A stretch of 64,000 bases of DNA from an uncultured Oscillibacter sp. (GTDB lineage: Bacteria > Bacillota > Clostridia > Oscillospirales > Oscillospiraceae), in contig CAJUMX010000003.1 of the NCBI GenBank assembly GCA_910587705.1, positions 171,135-235,134 of the forward strand, read 5' to 3'. Of the stretch, positions 1 through 8,667 are shown one piece after another (within the stretch, counting starts at the first letter, position 1; each line of letters opens with the position of its first letter). Both the position numbers and the translations under genes were made by a program. Below the pieces are notes generated by a model, which did no database searches, was not told the origin of the DNA, and saw nothing but the letters and a program-made list of their open reading frames with translations.

Positions 1-855
1 CAGGCGGTAGGATGCGGTAAGGCCCGCCTGCTCCGTGTACTTCCGCAGGGTCTCCGCCCCCAGCTCCACGGCGATGTCCGCAAAGACGGCGTTGCAGCTG
101 TTGGCAAAAGCGGCGGCGATGTCCTGTTCCCCGTGAACGCCGGAGCAGATAACCGTCTCCTCCCCGATTTGGACGGACCCGGCGCACTCCCAGGTCCGGG
201 CCTCCAGACCCGGCAGGTTCTCCAGCGCCGCCGCCAGGGTGACGGTCTTGTAAACGGAACCGGGAGTAAAAACGGAGGACAGAAAGCGGTTCACATAGGC
301 TCCCTTCCAGCGGTCATTCGTCTCAATGTCCTCCGGAACATTCAGCGGGTCATAGCTGGGGGCGGAGACCATGCAGAGAACCTCTCCGGTCTTGTAGTTG
401 TACACCGCCACCGTCCCGGCATGACCGTTCAGGGCCTGATAAGCCTCGTAATTGTACCGGGCGTCAAGGGTCAAGGTCAGCTCCCCGCCCCGGTCCGCGC
501 CAAAGGCCCCGTTGATCAGATTCCAACCCGTCATCCGGTCCGCAAACGCATTCAGCGCCCCAACTCCGATGTTGCCCTGAAGGTCCCCCACAGCGTGAAG
601 CGTCGCCTTGCGAACCACCTCGCTGTCATAGTAAGTCCGTTCCCCATTTTCCGCGGAGGACAGCACGTCCCCGTCCCGGTCCAGCACAGTCCCGGCAGTC
701 AACTGCCCCTGGCTGTTGTAAAGGTGACGGTTAAAAGCAGCAGAAGCCCAGCTTCCCCCCTGCGTCAGATAGCGGAAGAGGAAAAAGACCATCCCCGCCG
801 CCAGCGCCAAAGCCAGCAGAAAGCAAACCACCGCCCGGTTTTCAATTTTCTTCAT
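1..855 (-). CDS. Penicillin-binding transpeptidase (FtsI/PbpA-like), 3' end outside the window
   Basis: This is a class B penicillin-binding protein that would cross-link peptidoglycan at the outer face of the membrane. The gene starts at an ATG at 855 behind a GGAAAGGGGG ribosome site and runs off the left edge, so only about 285 residues are visible. An N-terminal membrane anchor (about residues 8-27) is followed by the dimerisation region. The active-site SxxK motif is in TPGSVYK and the SxN motif is SCN in FANSCNAVF. The KTG motif would lie beyond the window. It lies just downstream of the FHA-FtsW/RodA gene on the same strand, the usual glycosyltransferase-transpeptidase pairing of elongation or sporulation wall synthesis. 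The exact paralogue (PbpA, SpoVD or FtsI) cannot be told from this part. Confidence 0.9.
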   Translation of the reverse strand, partial: MKKIENRAVVCFLLALALAAGMVFFLFRYLTQGGSWASAAFNRHLYNSQGQLTAGTVLDRDGDVLSSAENGERTYYDSEVVRKATLHAVGDLQGNIGVGALNAFADRMTGWNLINGAFGADRGGELTLTLDARYNYEAYQALNGHAGTVAVYNYKTGEVLCMVSAPSYDPLNVPEDIETNDRWKGAYVNRFLSSVFTPGSVYKTVTLAAALENLPGLEARTWECAGSVQIGEETVICSGVHGEQDIAAAFANSCNAVFADIAVELGAETLRKYTEQAGLTASYRL

Positions 856-991
856 AAAAATCCCCCTTTCCCGTCCCCCGTCCATCGTCCCTCGTCCCTC
901 GTCCCCCCGCAGGGGGTGGGGGATGCTCAAGGGGGAGCCCGCTCCCCCTTGAAGGAGGCGGAGGAAACGGAGCGGAACGGATGCCCGGCTT

Positions 992-2707
992 TCAGCCGGG
1001 CGGAGTGGAGCGCAGTTTTTGACGCCGGATCGCGAAGCTGGCGTGCTCCCGGGTGTCCGTGGCCTTCAAGAAGGCCAGCAGCCCCCAGGCGGACATCATG
1101 GCGGACCCGCCGTTGGAGACAAAGGGGAAGGTCACCCCCGTCAGGGGCAGGAGGTCCACCGACCCGAATACGTTCAAACAGGTCTGGAACACCAGCAGCG
1201 ACCCGGCGGCACAGGCGGCCAGACAGTAGAAGCTGCTCCGCCCCGCCCGGCAGGCCCGGACCGTGAAAAACGCCAGGGCCGCGATGGCCCCCACGGCGAA
1301 AACGGCAATCACCAGCCCCCACTCCTCGCAGAGCATGCCAAAGACCAAATCCGTGTCCGCCGCCGGGACCCGGTGGAGCCAGCCGTTTCCGGCCCCCATG
1401 CCAAGCACCCCCCCGGAGGCCGCGGCGGACATGGTGCGGGTCTGCTGGTAGCCCCGGCCGGAGGCGTCCGCCCAGGCGTGGCCCCAGGCGGCGAAGCGGT
1501 CCAGAATGTAGGGCTTGAACTTCACAATAATGCCTGCGCCGAACACCGCCCCGCCGCAGATGAGGGAGAGGGTGGCGAAGTCCCCGGAGCGAAGGTAGGC
1601 AAGCACCAGGAAGGTGACGAAGAAAATCGCCGCCGTGCCAAAGTCGCTCATCAGCCCCAGAAGGCCCACGCAGACCCCGGTGAGGACGATGAAAAGAGTC
1701 AGGTTCCGCTTGCGGAAGAGCCGCTCCAGCGTGGCGGACCCGGCGAAGATATAGCAGATCTTCGCAATCTCCGAGGGCTGGAAGCTGAGGGGGCCCAGGG
1801 AAATCCAGTTCACCGCCCCGTACTTCCGGCTGCCCAGCACCAGCGTCACGGCCAGAAGGCCGATGGAGGCCGCCGCCATGACCCAGCGGTTCCGCTGAAC
1901 CCTCCCTAGGTCCCGGAGAAAAAGCCCCAGGGTCAAAAAGAGGCCCAGCCCCAGGATTACCGCGAGAAGCTGCTTAAAAAGGCTCCCCGGGGCGCTGGAG
2001 GCCGTCACCGCCAGGGAGAGGGTGGAGAGGAAAAAGGCGATGGTCTCCATCTCAAAGCCCACGCAGCGGCTGAGTCGCAGGACGGCGGCGTAAAGCCACA
2101 TCACCGCCGTCAGCCCCAAAAAGGCCAGGGGCACGGCGGGGGAGGCCTCTCCCCCGGCGGCCACCATCAGCTGGACGCAGGCCAGGAGCTGGAACACCGT
2201 CAGCCAGAGGAAGGAGGGCCACATGGCGGCGGGGCGCTCCGCCCGGCGCTTTTCCGCCAGCTCCTCCCGCTCCTCCACGGTCTGGGGCAAAAACAGCAGC
2301 GGCACGCCCCCCAGGCCGATGGTGTCCCCCATTTTGACGGGGGCGGAGCCCTCCACCTTCTCGCCGTTGAGGAGGACGCCGCCCTTGGAATCCAGGTCGT
2401 AAAGAGTCCACTCCCCCTCCTCATTCCGGCACAGGGCGGCGTGCTGGCGGGAGACACTGGGATAGTTCAGCCGCACGTCGGCGCTCTTCCCCCGGCCCAG
2501 GATGTTCTCCCAGTGGGTGAGGGGCACGGAGCCCCCGCCGGGGAGGCTCAGCTGGCCCCAGGTCTCCGGCGTGTGGGGGAGGCGGAGGAGGGACCGGATG
2601 GCCCGATAGAGGATGGCCCCCGCCAGGATGGGAAAGAGGAAGCGGACGAAGGACGTATAGAAAAGCCCGGCGGCGGGGTATGCCGCCAGGAGCTCCGGTA
2701 AGGTCAT
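992..2707 (-). CDS. FHA domain fused to FtsW/RodA/SpoVE glycosyltransferase
   Basis: The product is a 571-residue SEDS-family peptidoglycan polymerase with an extra N-terminal module. One membrane segment (about residues 15-38) precedes a forkhead-associated phosphothreonine-binding domain (about 65-140) with the typical ILGRGKSADVRL, SRQHA and DLDSKGGVLLNG motifs. The SEDS core with about ten membrane helices follows, including KYGAVNWISLGPLSFQPSE and the LPLTGVTFPFVSNGGSAM region characteristic of FtsW/RodA. It sits upstream of the penicillin-binding protein gene, probably in one operon. FHA proteins occur next to RodA-PbpA in other Gram-positives, where Ser/Thr kinases control the wall; here the FHA is covalently attached. 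I infer control by a Ser/Thr kinase, which is not in this window. Confidence 0.9.
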   Translation of the reverse strand: MTLPELLAAYPAAGLFYTSFVRFLFPILAGAILYRAIRSLLRLPHTPETWGQLSLPGGGSVPLTHWENILGRGKSADVRLNYPSVSRQHAALCRNEEGEWTLYDLDSKGGVLLNGEKVEGSAPVKMGDTIGLGGVPLLFLPQTVEEREELAEKRRAERPAAMWPSFLWLTVFQLLACVQLMVAAGGEASPAVPLAFLGLTAVMWLYAAVLRLSRCVGFEMETIAFFLSTLSLAVTASSAPGSLFKQLLAVILGLGLFLTLGLFLRDLGRVQRNRWVMAAASIGLLAVTLVLGSRKYGAVNWISLGPLSFQPSEIAKICYIFAGSATLERLFRKRNLTLFIVLTGVCVGLLGLMSDFGTAAIFFVTFLVLAYLRSGDFATLSLICGGAVFGAGIIVKFKPYILDRFAAWGHAWADASGRGYQQTRTMSAAASGGVLGMGAGNGWLHRVPAADTDLVFGMLCEEWGLVIAVFAVGAIAALAFFTVRACRAGRSSFYCLAACAAGSLLVFQTCLNVFGSVDLLPLTGVTFPFVSNGGSAMMSAWGLLAFLKATDTREHASFAIRRQKLRSTPPG

Positions 2708-2817
2708 GGACGGGCCTCCTTTCGGAGAGATGATAGTTCAGCATACCATGATTTTCGGAAAAAATCTACCGGAAATCGGAGCAAGGGGAGGGTGCGCCAA
2801 AAATTTCCGGCGCGCCC

Positions 2818-2847
2818 TTCACTTTTTCGGCGTTGTGCCGATATACT
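2818..2847 (+). promoter_or_regulatory. Sigma-A-type promoter of the coiled-coil gene
   Basis: TTCACT and TATACT are separated by 18 bases and lie about 40 bases before the start of the following gene. The first hexamer matches the consensus at 4 of 6 bases. Confidence 0.5.
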
Positions 2848-2889
2848 AAATAGAAATATGTACGCCCTGCGGCGAAAGGAGGCCCCGCC

Positions 2890-3621
2890 ATGTCCGATAT
2901 GCAGGTAAACCGCGCCGCCACCTCCGCGGCCTCCTCCTGGCAGAGCCAGAGCGCCGCGCAAGCCTCCTCCCAGGAGCGGGAGAAGGAGGACCCCTCCTTT
3001 AACCTTTACGAGATGATGAAGGACGCCCGGGAAAAGGCGGAGGCCACCCGGGAGAAGTTCAACAGCATCAAGCCCAAGCCCCGCTATGGCGACGCGCCTA
3101 TGGAGGCCTATTCCCGGTTGGCCCGGGCGAAACGGCCCTCGGAGGTCAACGCCGCCGCCGGATACGCCCGGCGGCAGATTATTCGGCTCCAGAGCGCCAA
3201 GCGGACGGACCCGGACAACGCCAAGCGGATTCAGGCCGCCATCAACCAGCTGCAAAAGGCCGTTCAGCGGGCGGGAAAGAAAAACCGGGACCTGAACCGG
3301 GAGAAGCTGGAGCAGGCTCGGCAGAAAAAACTGATACAGGAGAAGCGGAGCCGGGAGGCCCGCCGCCAGAAGCAGGAGCTTTTGCGCAAGCAGGCCATGC
3401 GGCGGATTCGGGAATCCGGCTATCTCCGGGAGGCGGAAGTGGACAATCGGATGCAGGCGCACATTGCCGCCGTGGACATGGAGCTGCGGGAGCAGGCACA
3501 GAAGCTGGGGGCCTCCATCCAGCCCTCCATGGAAACGGTGGCCCGGCAGTACGCGGCGGAGAGCGCCGCGCTGTCTGCCCCGGAGCCCTCCGTAGGCGGG
3601 GAGATCAATTTACAGGCGTAA
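2890..3621 (+). CDS. Conserved coiled-coil protein of unknown function
   Basis: I do not recognise a named family. The 243-residue protein has no signal peptide and no membrane segment. Its middle (about residues 40-200) is rich in Lys, Arg, Glu, Gln and Ala with long runs that should form helix and coiled coil, for example the stretch with NRDLNREKLEQARQKKL. The start ATG at 2890 has an AAAGGAGG site upstream and a promoter at 2818-2847. It is divergent from the FHA-FtsW gene and ends before a strong bidirectional terminator, so it is probably transcribed alone. A structural or RNA-binding role would be a guess. Confidence 0.75.
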   Translation: MSDMQVNRAATSAASSWQSQSAAQASSQEREKEDPSFNLYEMMKDAREKAEATREKFNSIKPKPRYGDAPMEAYSRLARAKRPSEVNAAAGYARRQIIRLQSAKRTDPDNAKRIQAAINQLQKAVQRAGKKNRDLNREKLEQARQKKLIQEKRSREARRQKQELLRKQAMRRIRESGYLREAEVDNRMQAHIAAVDMELREQAQKLGASIQPSMETVARQYAAESAALSAPEPSVGGEINLQA

Positions 3622-3670
3622 GGGAACTCCTCCCAGGCGGGGCTGTTCCAGTTCCATTCCAATCAGAAGA

Positions 3671-3698
3671 AAAAGCCTCCTTTTAAAAGGAGGCTTTT
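3671..3698. terminator. Bidirectional intrinsic terminator
   Basis: AAAAGCCTCC and GGAGGCTTTT form a perfect hairpin (14-base arms including the central TTTT/AAAA) between two convergent genes. The A/T ends allow termination in both directions. Confidence 0.85.
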
Positions 3699-3721
3699 CA
3701 TTTGTGGCGATCGCTTCTCTT

Positions 3722-4396
3722 TCAGGACTCCCCGTCCTCCTCCAGCAGCCGCAGCCCTGCCAAGTCCGTCACCGGCAGGGAGAATACCACGGCCTGGGCT
3801 TTGGTCTGCATCCCCGCCTGGGCGATGACCGCTTTCATAATGGGCTTTCGGTCTGCCTCCTTGGCCAGGATAAAGACAATCTCCTTCTCCGCCGCCAGGG
3901 ACACGCCGAAGAATTTCCGGGCCAGCTCCGTTCCCGTGCCCTTGGCGTGGATGGTGGTGCCTCCGGCGGCCCCGGCGGAGCGGGCGGCGTCCATCACCTG
4001 GTCGGTGTGGCCCCGGTTGGCGATGACCACGATGAGCTCGTGGGTGATCTCTTTGTCCATGTCGTCCTCCTCCGCCTGCCATGACAGCAGATAGTCCCTG
4101 GCCCGGGCCCCGCCCACGCTGGAGATGGGCACGGCCATCAAGATGCCCCGCCCCGGCACGTCCAGCCACAGCTCCCGGGCCGCCTTGCGCACCAGCCGCC
4201 CCGACCGGGGGGCCGCCAGCAGCAGCACGGCCTTCTCCGTGGCCTCCAGCCCCAGGTAGTCCAGCACCTCCGTGGCGGCGGTGCCCTGTCCCAGGGCGGA
4301 CAGCACCAGCGTGGCCCCCTGGGCCTGGAACCAGGCGGCAAACTCCCCGCCCCGGCTCCGGTCCGTAATGATGATCATGAGGTCGGCTCTGTCCAC
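3722..4396 (-). CDS. P-II-like nitrogen regulator family protein, tandem duplicate
   Basis: The product of about 224 residues contains two P-II-like ferredoxin-fold halves. The second half shows the usual start of P-II (HELIVVIANRGHTDQVMDAARSAG) followed by GGTTIHAKGTG, corresponding to the T-loop region. I chose the GTG start at 4396 because AAAGGGGG lies 8 bases upstream; an ATG at 4378 and a longer form from 4447 that overlaps the upstream gene are alternatives. It follows the DUF1538 membrane protein in the same orientation with a 40-base gap. P-II proteins gate ammonium and other transporters, so the likely role is regulation of that membrane protein. The effector ligand cannot be read from sequence. 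Confidence 0.8.
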   Translation of the reverse strand: MDRADLMIIITDRSRGGEFAAWFQAQGATLVLSALGQGTAATEVLDYLGLEATEKAVLLLAAPRSGRLVRKAARELWLDVPGRGILMAVPISSVGGARARDYLLSWQAEEDDMDKEITHELIVVIANRGHTDQVMDAARSAGAAGGTTIHAKGTGTELARKFFGVSLAAEKEIVFILAKEADRKPIMKAVIAQAGMQTKAQAVVFSLPVTDLAGLRLLEEDGES

Positions 4397-4436
4397 AGGC
4401 GGGCCCCCTTTCTCCAAAGCGCTTCTTCGCGCAGGC

Positions 4437-5951
4437 TCAATATACAAGGTCGATGATCTCCTCGTCCTCCGCCGCCTGGGCCAGCCGGGCCTTGTTCAGC
4501 TTCCACTGGTACGCAAGACCCAGAAGCTGAATGGTCAAAAGCGGCGTCATCGCCACCATGGCCACTACGCCGAAGGCGTCGGTGACGATGTTGCCTCCCA
4601 GGGCCTCGCAGGCCCCCATGGCAAAGGGCAGCAGGAAGGTGGCCGTCATAGGACCCGAGGCCACGCCGCCGGAGTCGAAGGCGATGGAGGTGAAAATCTT
4701 GGGCACGAAGAAGCTGAGAACCACCGCCAGCAGATATCCCGGCACCAGGAACAGGAAGATGGAGGCCCCAGTGAGCACCCGCACCATGGCAAGGCCAATG
4801 GAGACCGCCACACCGATGGACAAGCTGGTGCTCATAGCCCCGCCGGGAATGGCCCCGGAGGTAATCTCCTCCACCTGCTTGTTCAGCACGTGGACCGCCG
4901 GCTCCGCCTGGACGATGAACCAGCCCATCAGCATGCCGATGGGCGCCAGCAGCCAGTTGAAGGGCAGGGCGGCGATTTGCCGTCCCAGGTATGTGCCCGC
5001 CGGGAGGAAGCCCACGTTGACCCCCGTGAGGAACAGGGCCAATCCGATATAAGTATACAGGAGGCCGATGAGGATTTTCAAGACCTTCTTTCGTTTCAGC
5101 CGCAGGGCGATCGCCTGGAACAGGCCAAAGAAGGCGGCGATGGGAAAGAGGCTCTTAAATACCTCCACGGCATACTCCGGAAAGGCGGAGAGGAACAGGC
5201 TCCCCAACTCCCGGCTGTCCGCCGCCTGGGGCATGGTGGCGGGGTGATAGGCCCCGGAGGCGGGGAAGATCATGGCTAGAATCAGCACCGCCAAAATGGG
5301 CCCCACCGAACACAGGGCCACCAGGCCGAAGCTGTCCTGGGCGGCGTTCTCGTCGCTTCGGATGGAGGAGACGCCCAGACCCAGGGCCATGATAAAGGGC
5401 ACCGTCATGGGCCCGGTGGTGACGCCGCCGGAGTCGAAGGCCACCGCCAAAAAATCCTTGGGGACAAAGAAGGCCGCCAGGAGAAACACCGCGGCATAGG
5501 ACCCCACCAGCAGCCACTGGAGGGAAATCTGGAACAAAATGCGCAGCAGGGCCACTACCAGGAACACCCCCACCCCGGCGGCCACGGCCCCCACCAGCAC
5601 GGCGTTGGGGATGCCCGGCACCTGCGAGGCCAGGACCTGGAGGTCCGGCTCCGAAATCGTCACCACCACGCCGATGAGGAAGCTGACGGTGACGATGAGC
5701 CAGATTTTCCGGGAGTTTGCCATGTGGGTGCCCACCTGCTCGCCGATGGGGGTCATGGCGGCTTCCGCCCCCAGGGTGAAAAAGCCCATGCCCAAAATCA
5801 GCAGCACCGCCCCCGCCAAAAAGGCCAGCAAAACGTCCACCGGCAGGGGAGCCACGGTGACGCACAGCGCCAGCACAATGGCCGTAATGGGCAGCACGGA
5901 GGCCAGGGCCTCCCGGACCTTCTCGCCCAGAATGGTCTTGGTCCGGCCCAT
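4437..5951 (-). CDS. DUF1538 integral membrane protein, duplicated
   Basis: This polytopic protein of about 504 residues consists of two homologous halves. The repeated signature AFDSGGVTTGPMT in the first half and AFDSGGVASGPMT in the second, each preceded by VPK(D/I)F, shows the internal duplication. The ATG at 5951 is preferred because GGAGGG lies 5 bases upstream; a GTG at 5981 would add ten residues. DUF1538 proteins are putative transporters of unknown substrate. The conserved Asp-Ser-Gly-Gly motif inside a hydrophobic stretch suggests a substrate or ion path. The downstream P-II-like gene supports a regulated transporter, but substrate assignment is not possible. Confidence 0.85.
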   Translation of the reverse strand: MGRTKTILGEKVREALASVLPITAIVLALCVTVAPLPVDVLLAFLAGAVLLILGMGFFTLGAEAAMTPIGEQVGTHMANSRKIWLIVTVSFLIGVVVTISEPDLQVLASQVPGIPNAVLVGAVAAGVGVFLVVALLRILFQISLQWLLVGSYAAVFLLAAFFVPKDFLAVAFDSGGVTTGPMTVPFIMALGLGVSSIRSDENAAQDSFGLVALCSVGPILAVLILAMIFPASGAYHPATMPQAADSRELGSLFLSAFPEYAVEVFKSLFPIAAFFGLFQAIALRLKRKKVLKILIGLLYTYIGLALFLTGVNVGFLPAGTYLGRQIAALPFNWLLAPIGMLMGWFIVQAEPAVHVLNKQVEEITSGAIPGGAMSTSLSIGVAVSIGLAMVRVLTGASIFLFLVPGYLLAVVLSFFVPKIFTSIAFDSGGVASGPMTATFLLPFAMGACEALGGNIVTDAFGVVAMVAMTPLLTIQLLGLAYQWKLNKARLAQAAEDEEIIDLVY

Positions 5952-6110
5952 CCGGTCCCTCCAGTGTCCAAGCCTGCCCACGCGCTCCGCCCCCTCTTGA
6001 AACGAAATTGGGAATATGGCCTATCTTAGCACAAAACCGGCCCCTTCCGCAAGGAATCTCCGACTTCTTTACAGGAAATTTACACCTTTTGGCCAGGGTG
6101 AAAAAAGCGG

Positions 6111-6139
6111 TTGCATTTTCCGGCGCTTTCCAGTAGAAT
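6111..6139 (+). promoter_or_regulatory. Sigma-A-type promoter of the DUF4317 gene
   Basis: TTGCAT and TAGAAT are separated by 17 bases, 64 bases before the chosen start codon. Confidence 0.55.
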
Positions 6140-6202
6140 AGATGTTTGACAACACTGTCGGAATATCCCGGCGGCTCCGCCGCCAAACTGCGAGGTAACG
6201 CC

Positions 6203-7348
6203 ATGAATGGAAAAGAAGTCAGCGAGCTCCGCCGCCGCTTCCGGCCGGAGAAGTCCGCCGTCAGCCGGGTCTACGGCTGCTATGTCAACGGCTCCAGCCG
6301 GGAGATCATCTCCTATCTGGACGAGTCCCTGGGGAACATGCCCCTGGAGGAGGCGGAGAAGTACTTAAGCCTCCTGAAAAAATCCCTCTCCGGGACCCTG
6401 GGAAAGCACCTCATCGACGTGGTGTTCTCCACCGCCCAGGTGATGGACAGCGACGAGCACCGCCTCCTCTCCGCCCTCCGGGAGTCCGGGCTGAAGGACG
6501 GGGAAGTCCGGGAAACCTTCTACCGTGCCGTGATTGACGCCCTGGACATGGGGGAGAGCAACTACCTGATTCTCCTGGCCCATGACGCCTATGACGTGCC
6601 CCACCGGGGCCGGGACGGGGAGATCGACCCCGACGGGTCGGACGAGGTGTTCTCCTACATCCTATGCAGCATCTGCCCGGTGAAAGCCTGCAAAATGGAG
6701 CTGGGCTATTTCCCCGGGGAAAACGAGTTCCACAGCTGCGCCGCCGGGCAGGTGGTCTCCGCTCCGGAGCTGGGCTTCCTCTTCCCCGCCTTCGACGATC
6801 GGGCGGCGAACATCTACAACGCCCTCTTCTACTCCCGGAAGCCGGACCAAATTCACCAGGAGTTCCTGGACGCCGTATTCCGCACAGAGCCCCCCATGTC
6901 CGCCGCCGAACAGAAGGAGGCGTTTCAGGGGGCCCTCGCCGGGGCGCTGGAGGGCACGTGCAGTCTGGAGGTGATCCAGGCGGTCCACGGGCGGCTGCTG
7001 GAGAAGATCGAAACCCATAAGGAGGACAAGGAAGCGGAGCCCCTGGCCCTCTCCGCCGGGGAGATCGGGGGCATCCTCCGGGACTGCGGCGTGCCGGAGG
7101 AGCGGGCGGCGGCCTTCCAGGCCCAGTGCGGCGAGGCCTTCGGCGGGGCGGCGCTGAACCCGGAAAACCTCATCGACGCCAAGCGCTTCGACGTGAAAAC
7201 GGAGCAGGCCACCATCTCCGTGGACCCGGCCTACAGCTATTTGGTGGAGACCCGGGTCATCGACGGGCGGAAGTATCTCCTCATCCCCGCCGGGGAGGAC
7301 GTAGAGGTCAACGGCCTTCCCGTGGAGGTGGAGGCGAAGGCAAACTAA
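6203..7348 (+). CDS. DUF4317 family protein
   Basis: The 381-residue soluble protein begins MNGKEVSELRRRFRPEK and shows the YGCYVN(G/T) and LLSALRESGLKD segments typical of DUF4317, a family almost confined to Clostridia. The function is unknown. The ATG at 6203 is chosen because GAGG lies 7 bases upstream and the family starts at this MNGKEV; an upstream in-frame ATG at 6146 has no ribosome site. It is monocistronic, between its own promoter and two GC-rich hairpins. No catalytic motif stands out; an acidic central region and VEVNG-type turns near the C-terminus are the only visible features. Confidence 0.8.
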   Translation: MNGKEVSELRRRFRPEKSAVSRVYGCYVNGSSREIISYLDESLGNMPLEEAEKYLSLLKKSLSGTLGKHLIDVVFSTAQVMDSDEHRLLSALRESGLKDGEVRETFYRAVIDALDMGESNYLILLAHDAYDVPHRGRDGEIDPDGSDEVFSYILCSICPVKACKMELGYFPGENEFHSCAAGQVVSAPELGFLFPAFDDRAANIYNALFYSRKPDQIHQEFLDAVFRTEPPMSAAEQKEAFQGALAGALEGTCSLEVIQAVHGRLLEKIETHKEDKEAEPLALSAGEIGGILRDCGVPEERAAAFQAQCGEAFGGAALNPENLIDAKRFDVKTEQATISVDPAYSYLVETRVIDGRKYLLIPAGEDVEVNGLPVEVEAKAN

Positions 7349-7349
7349 A

Positions 7350-7410
7350 GCGCCCCCTTTCCAAGGGGGCGCGGAGAGAGGGGGCTCCCGGCAAGGCCGG
7401 GAGCCCCTTT
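7350..7410. terminator. Two tandem GC-rich hairpins between convergent genes
   Basis: GCGCCCCC/GGGGGCGC at 7350-7371 and GGGGCTCCCGGC/GCCGGGAGCCCC at 7381-7407, the second followed by TTT, lie between two convergent genes and should end both transcripts. Confidence 0.7.
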
Positions 7411-7427
7411 CCCAAGGGGCTTTTGTC

Positions 7428-8384
7428 TCAGGTCACCAGCAGCACCACGTAGCCCGCGTAGAGCCCCAGCATCAAAACGCCCTGCCAGCGGTAGAACCGC
7501 TCCGTTACCAGGGGCGGAATCACCGCCACGCAGCACAGCAGGAGGCAGGCGGGCATATCCAGCAGCGTGGTCTGGGCCCCGATGGTCAGCGCCCCGCCGC
7601 TGACGGCGGAGCAGATGGGCAAAATCATGGTCAGGTCAATGACGTTGGCCCCGATGATGTTCCCCACGGACATGGACGCTTCCTTTTTGGCAATGGCCGT
7701 CAGGGTGGTCACCAGCTCCGGGAGGGACGTGCCGATGGCCACCATGGTGACGCCGATGATGCTGGCGGGGACCCCCATCAGCAGGGCCAGCTCGCTGCCG
7801 TAGTTGATCAAAAGCTGGGAGCCGATGACAATAGCCGTGATGCCCAGGACGAAGAGAAACAGCTTTTCCACCATCTGCCGCCGGGAGACGGTGCGGCCCT
7901 TTTGGTGGGCCTCCCGGTTTTCCGCCATGCCGCTCTTGGCGTCCCGGAGGTTGCTCCAGAGATACACGCCGAAGATGACAAACAGCGTCAGCCCCGGCAG
8001 GGCCTTCAGCACGCCGCCCCGGCTGAGGACCAGCAGCAGCGCCGCGCCAAAGACCATCAGCAGGGCCTTGAGCTGGAACTGCGCCCGCTTCACCACCGAG
8101 GGGATGCACACCAGGGAGATGCCCAGGATGAGCCCCAGGTTGGCCGTGACGGAGCCCACGGCGTTGCCCACCGCCAAATCCACCTCCCCCTGGAGGGTGC
8201 CGGTGAGGGAGACCGTCAGCTCCGGCAGGGTGGTGGCCAGGGAGACGATGGTGGCCCCGATGATGAACCGGGGCACGCCGGTGGCCTCCGCGATCCACAC
8301 GGCCCCGTCCAAAAACCAGTCGCCGCCCTTGATGATGAGGAGCAGGCCCAACAGGAACAACAGCACCGTAATCCAAATTTCCAT
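7428..8384 (-). CDS. CaCA-family cation antiporter (YrbG-like Ca2+/Na+ exchanger)
   Basis: The 318-residue membrane protein has about ten hydrophobic helices arranged as two alpha-repeats. Both contain the family motif around acidic Glu: GATIVSLATTLPELTVS in the first half and GVTMVAIGTSLPELVTT in the second, each followed by a VGN(A/I)(V/I)G(S/A) helix. The start ATG at 8384 gives the usual MEIWITVLLFL beginning; GGTGG lies 7 bases upstream. A long leader with a yybP-ykoY-type manganese riboswitch precedes it, so the physiological substrate may be Mn2+ export rather than Ca2+. Its own promoter lies at 8579-8607. Confidence 0.9.
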   Translation of the reverse strand: MEIWITVLLFLLGLLLIIKGGDWFLDGAVWIAEATGVPRFIIGATIVSLATTLPELTVSLTGTLQGEVDLAVGNAVGSVTANLGLILGISLVCIPSVVKRAQFQLKALLMVFGAALLLVLSRGGVLKALPGLTLFVIFGVYLWSNLRDAKSGMAENREAHQKGRTVSRRQMVEKLFLFVLGITAIVIGSQLLINYGSELALLMGVPASIIGVTMVAIGTSLPELVTTLTAIAKKEASMSVGNIIGANVIDLTMILPICSAVSGGALTIGAQTTLLDMPACLLLCCVAVIPPLVTERFYRWQGVLMLGLYAGYVVLLVT

Positions 8385-8401
8385 ACAATCCACCGCTTTC
8401 C

Positions 8402-8558
8402 AAAAATTCAGCGAGACTTCTATCCCCCAGGGCAACGCCGGAAACCCGGCAGTTGTCCCACGGGATAAAAGTCTCGCTTTTCAGCGGGCCCGGATGGCGG
8501 TGAACCATCGTGATGACGAGCCGCGCCACGTCTAGAACGTAAGCTACTCCCTTTTACG
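8402..8558 (-). promoter_or_regulatory. yybP-ykoY-type Mn2+ riboswitch with terminator expression platform
   Basis: On the minus strand the leader contains AAAAGGGAGTAGC (complement of 8544-8556), the hallmark of the yybP-ykoY aptamer, then a helical junction, and ends with GCGAGACTTTTATCCC (8462-8477). P1 would pair GTAAAAG with CTTTTAT. The same 3' strand can alternatively pair with GGGATAGAAGTCTCGC (8411-8426), and TGAATTTTTG follows: this is an intrinsic terminator. Mn2+ binding stabilises P1 in this family, so the arrangement predicts that metal prevents termination and turns the antiporter on. The motif identity is read from sequence; the switching direction is inference. Confidence 0.8.
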
Positions 8559-8578
8559 AAGCCATGAGCTGTGAGACC

Positions 8579-8607
8579 ACTATAGGGAATCATACACGTT
8601 TTGTCAA
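8579..8607 (-). promoter_or_regulatory. Promoter of the riboswitch-antiporter transcript
   Basis: On the minus strand TTGACA and TATAGT are separated by exactly 17 bases. Transcription would begin near 8572, about 15 bases before the riboswitch aptamer. Confidence 0.8.
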
Positions 8608-8667
8608 CGCTAACTTTGCCGGAATTTGGCGGGTGGACAAGGAATTTACAAAGTCTTAGCGCGTCCT

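Noticed and set aside
133..1266. Long plus-strand frame opposite the penicillin-binding protein and FtsW genes
   Set aside because: It is antisense to two clearly recognisable genes, is Pro/Arg/Gly-rich without motifs and lacks a ribosome site.
4272..5279. 335-codon plus-strand frame opposite DUF1538
   Set aside because: The composition is His/Gly/Gln-rich as expected for the antisense of a GC-rich membrane protein gene.
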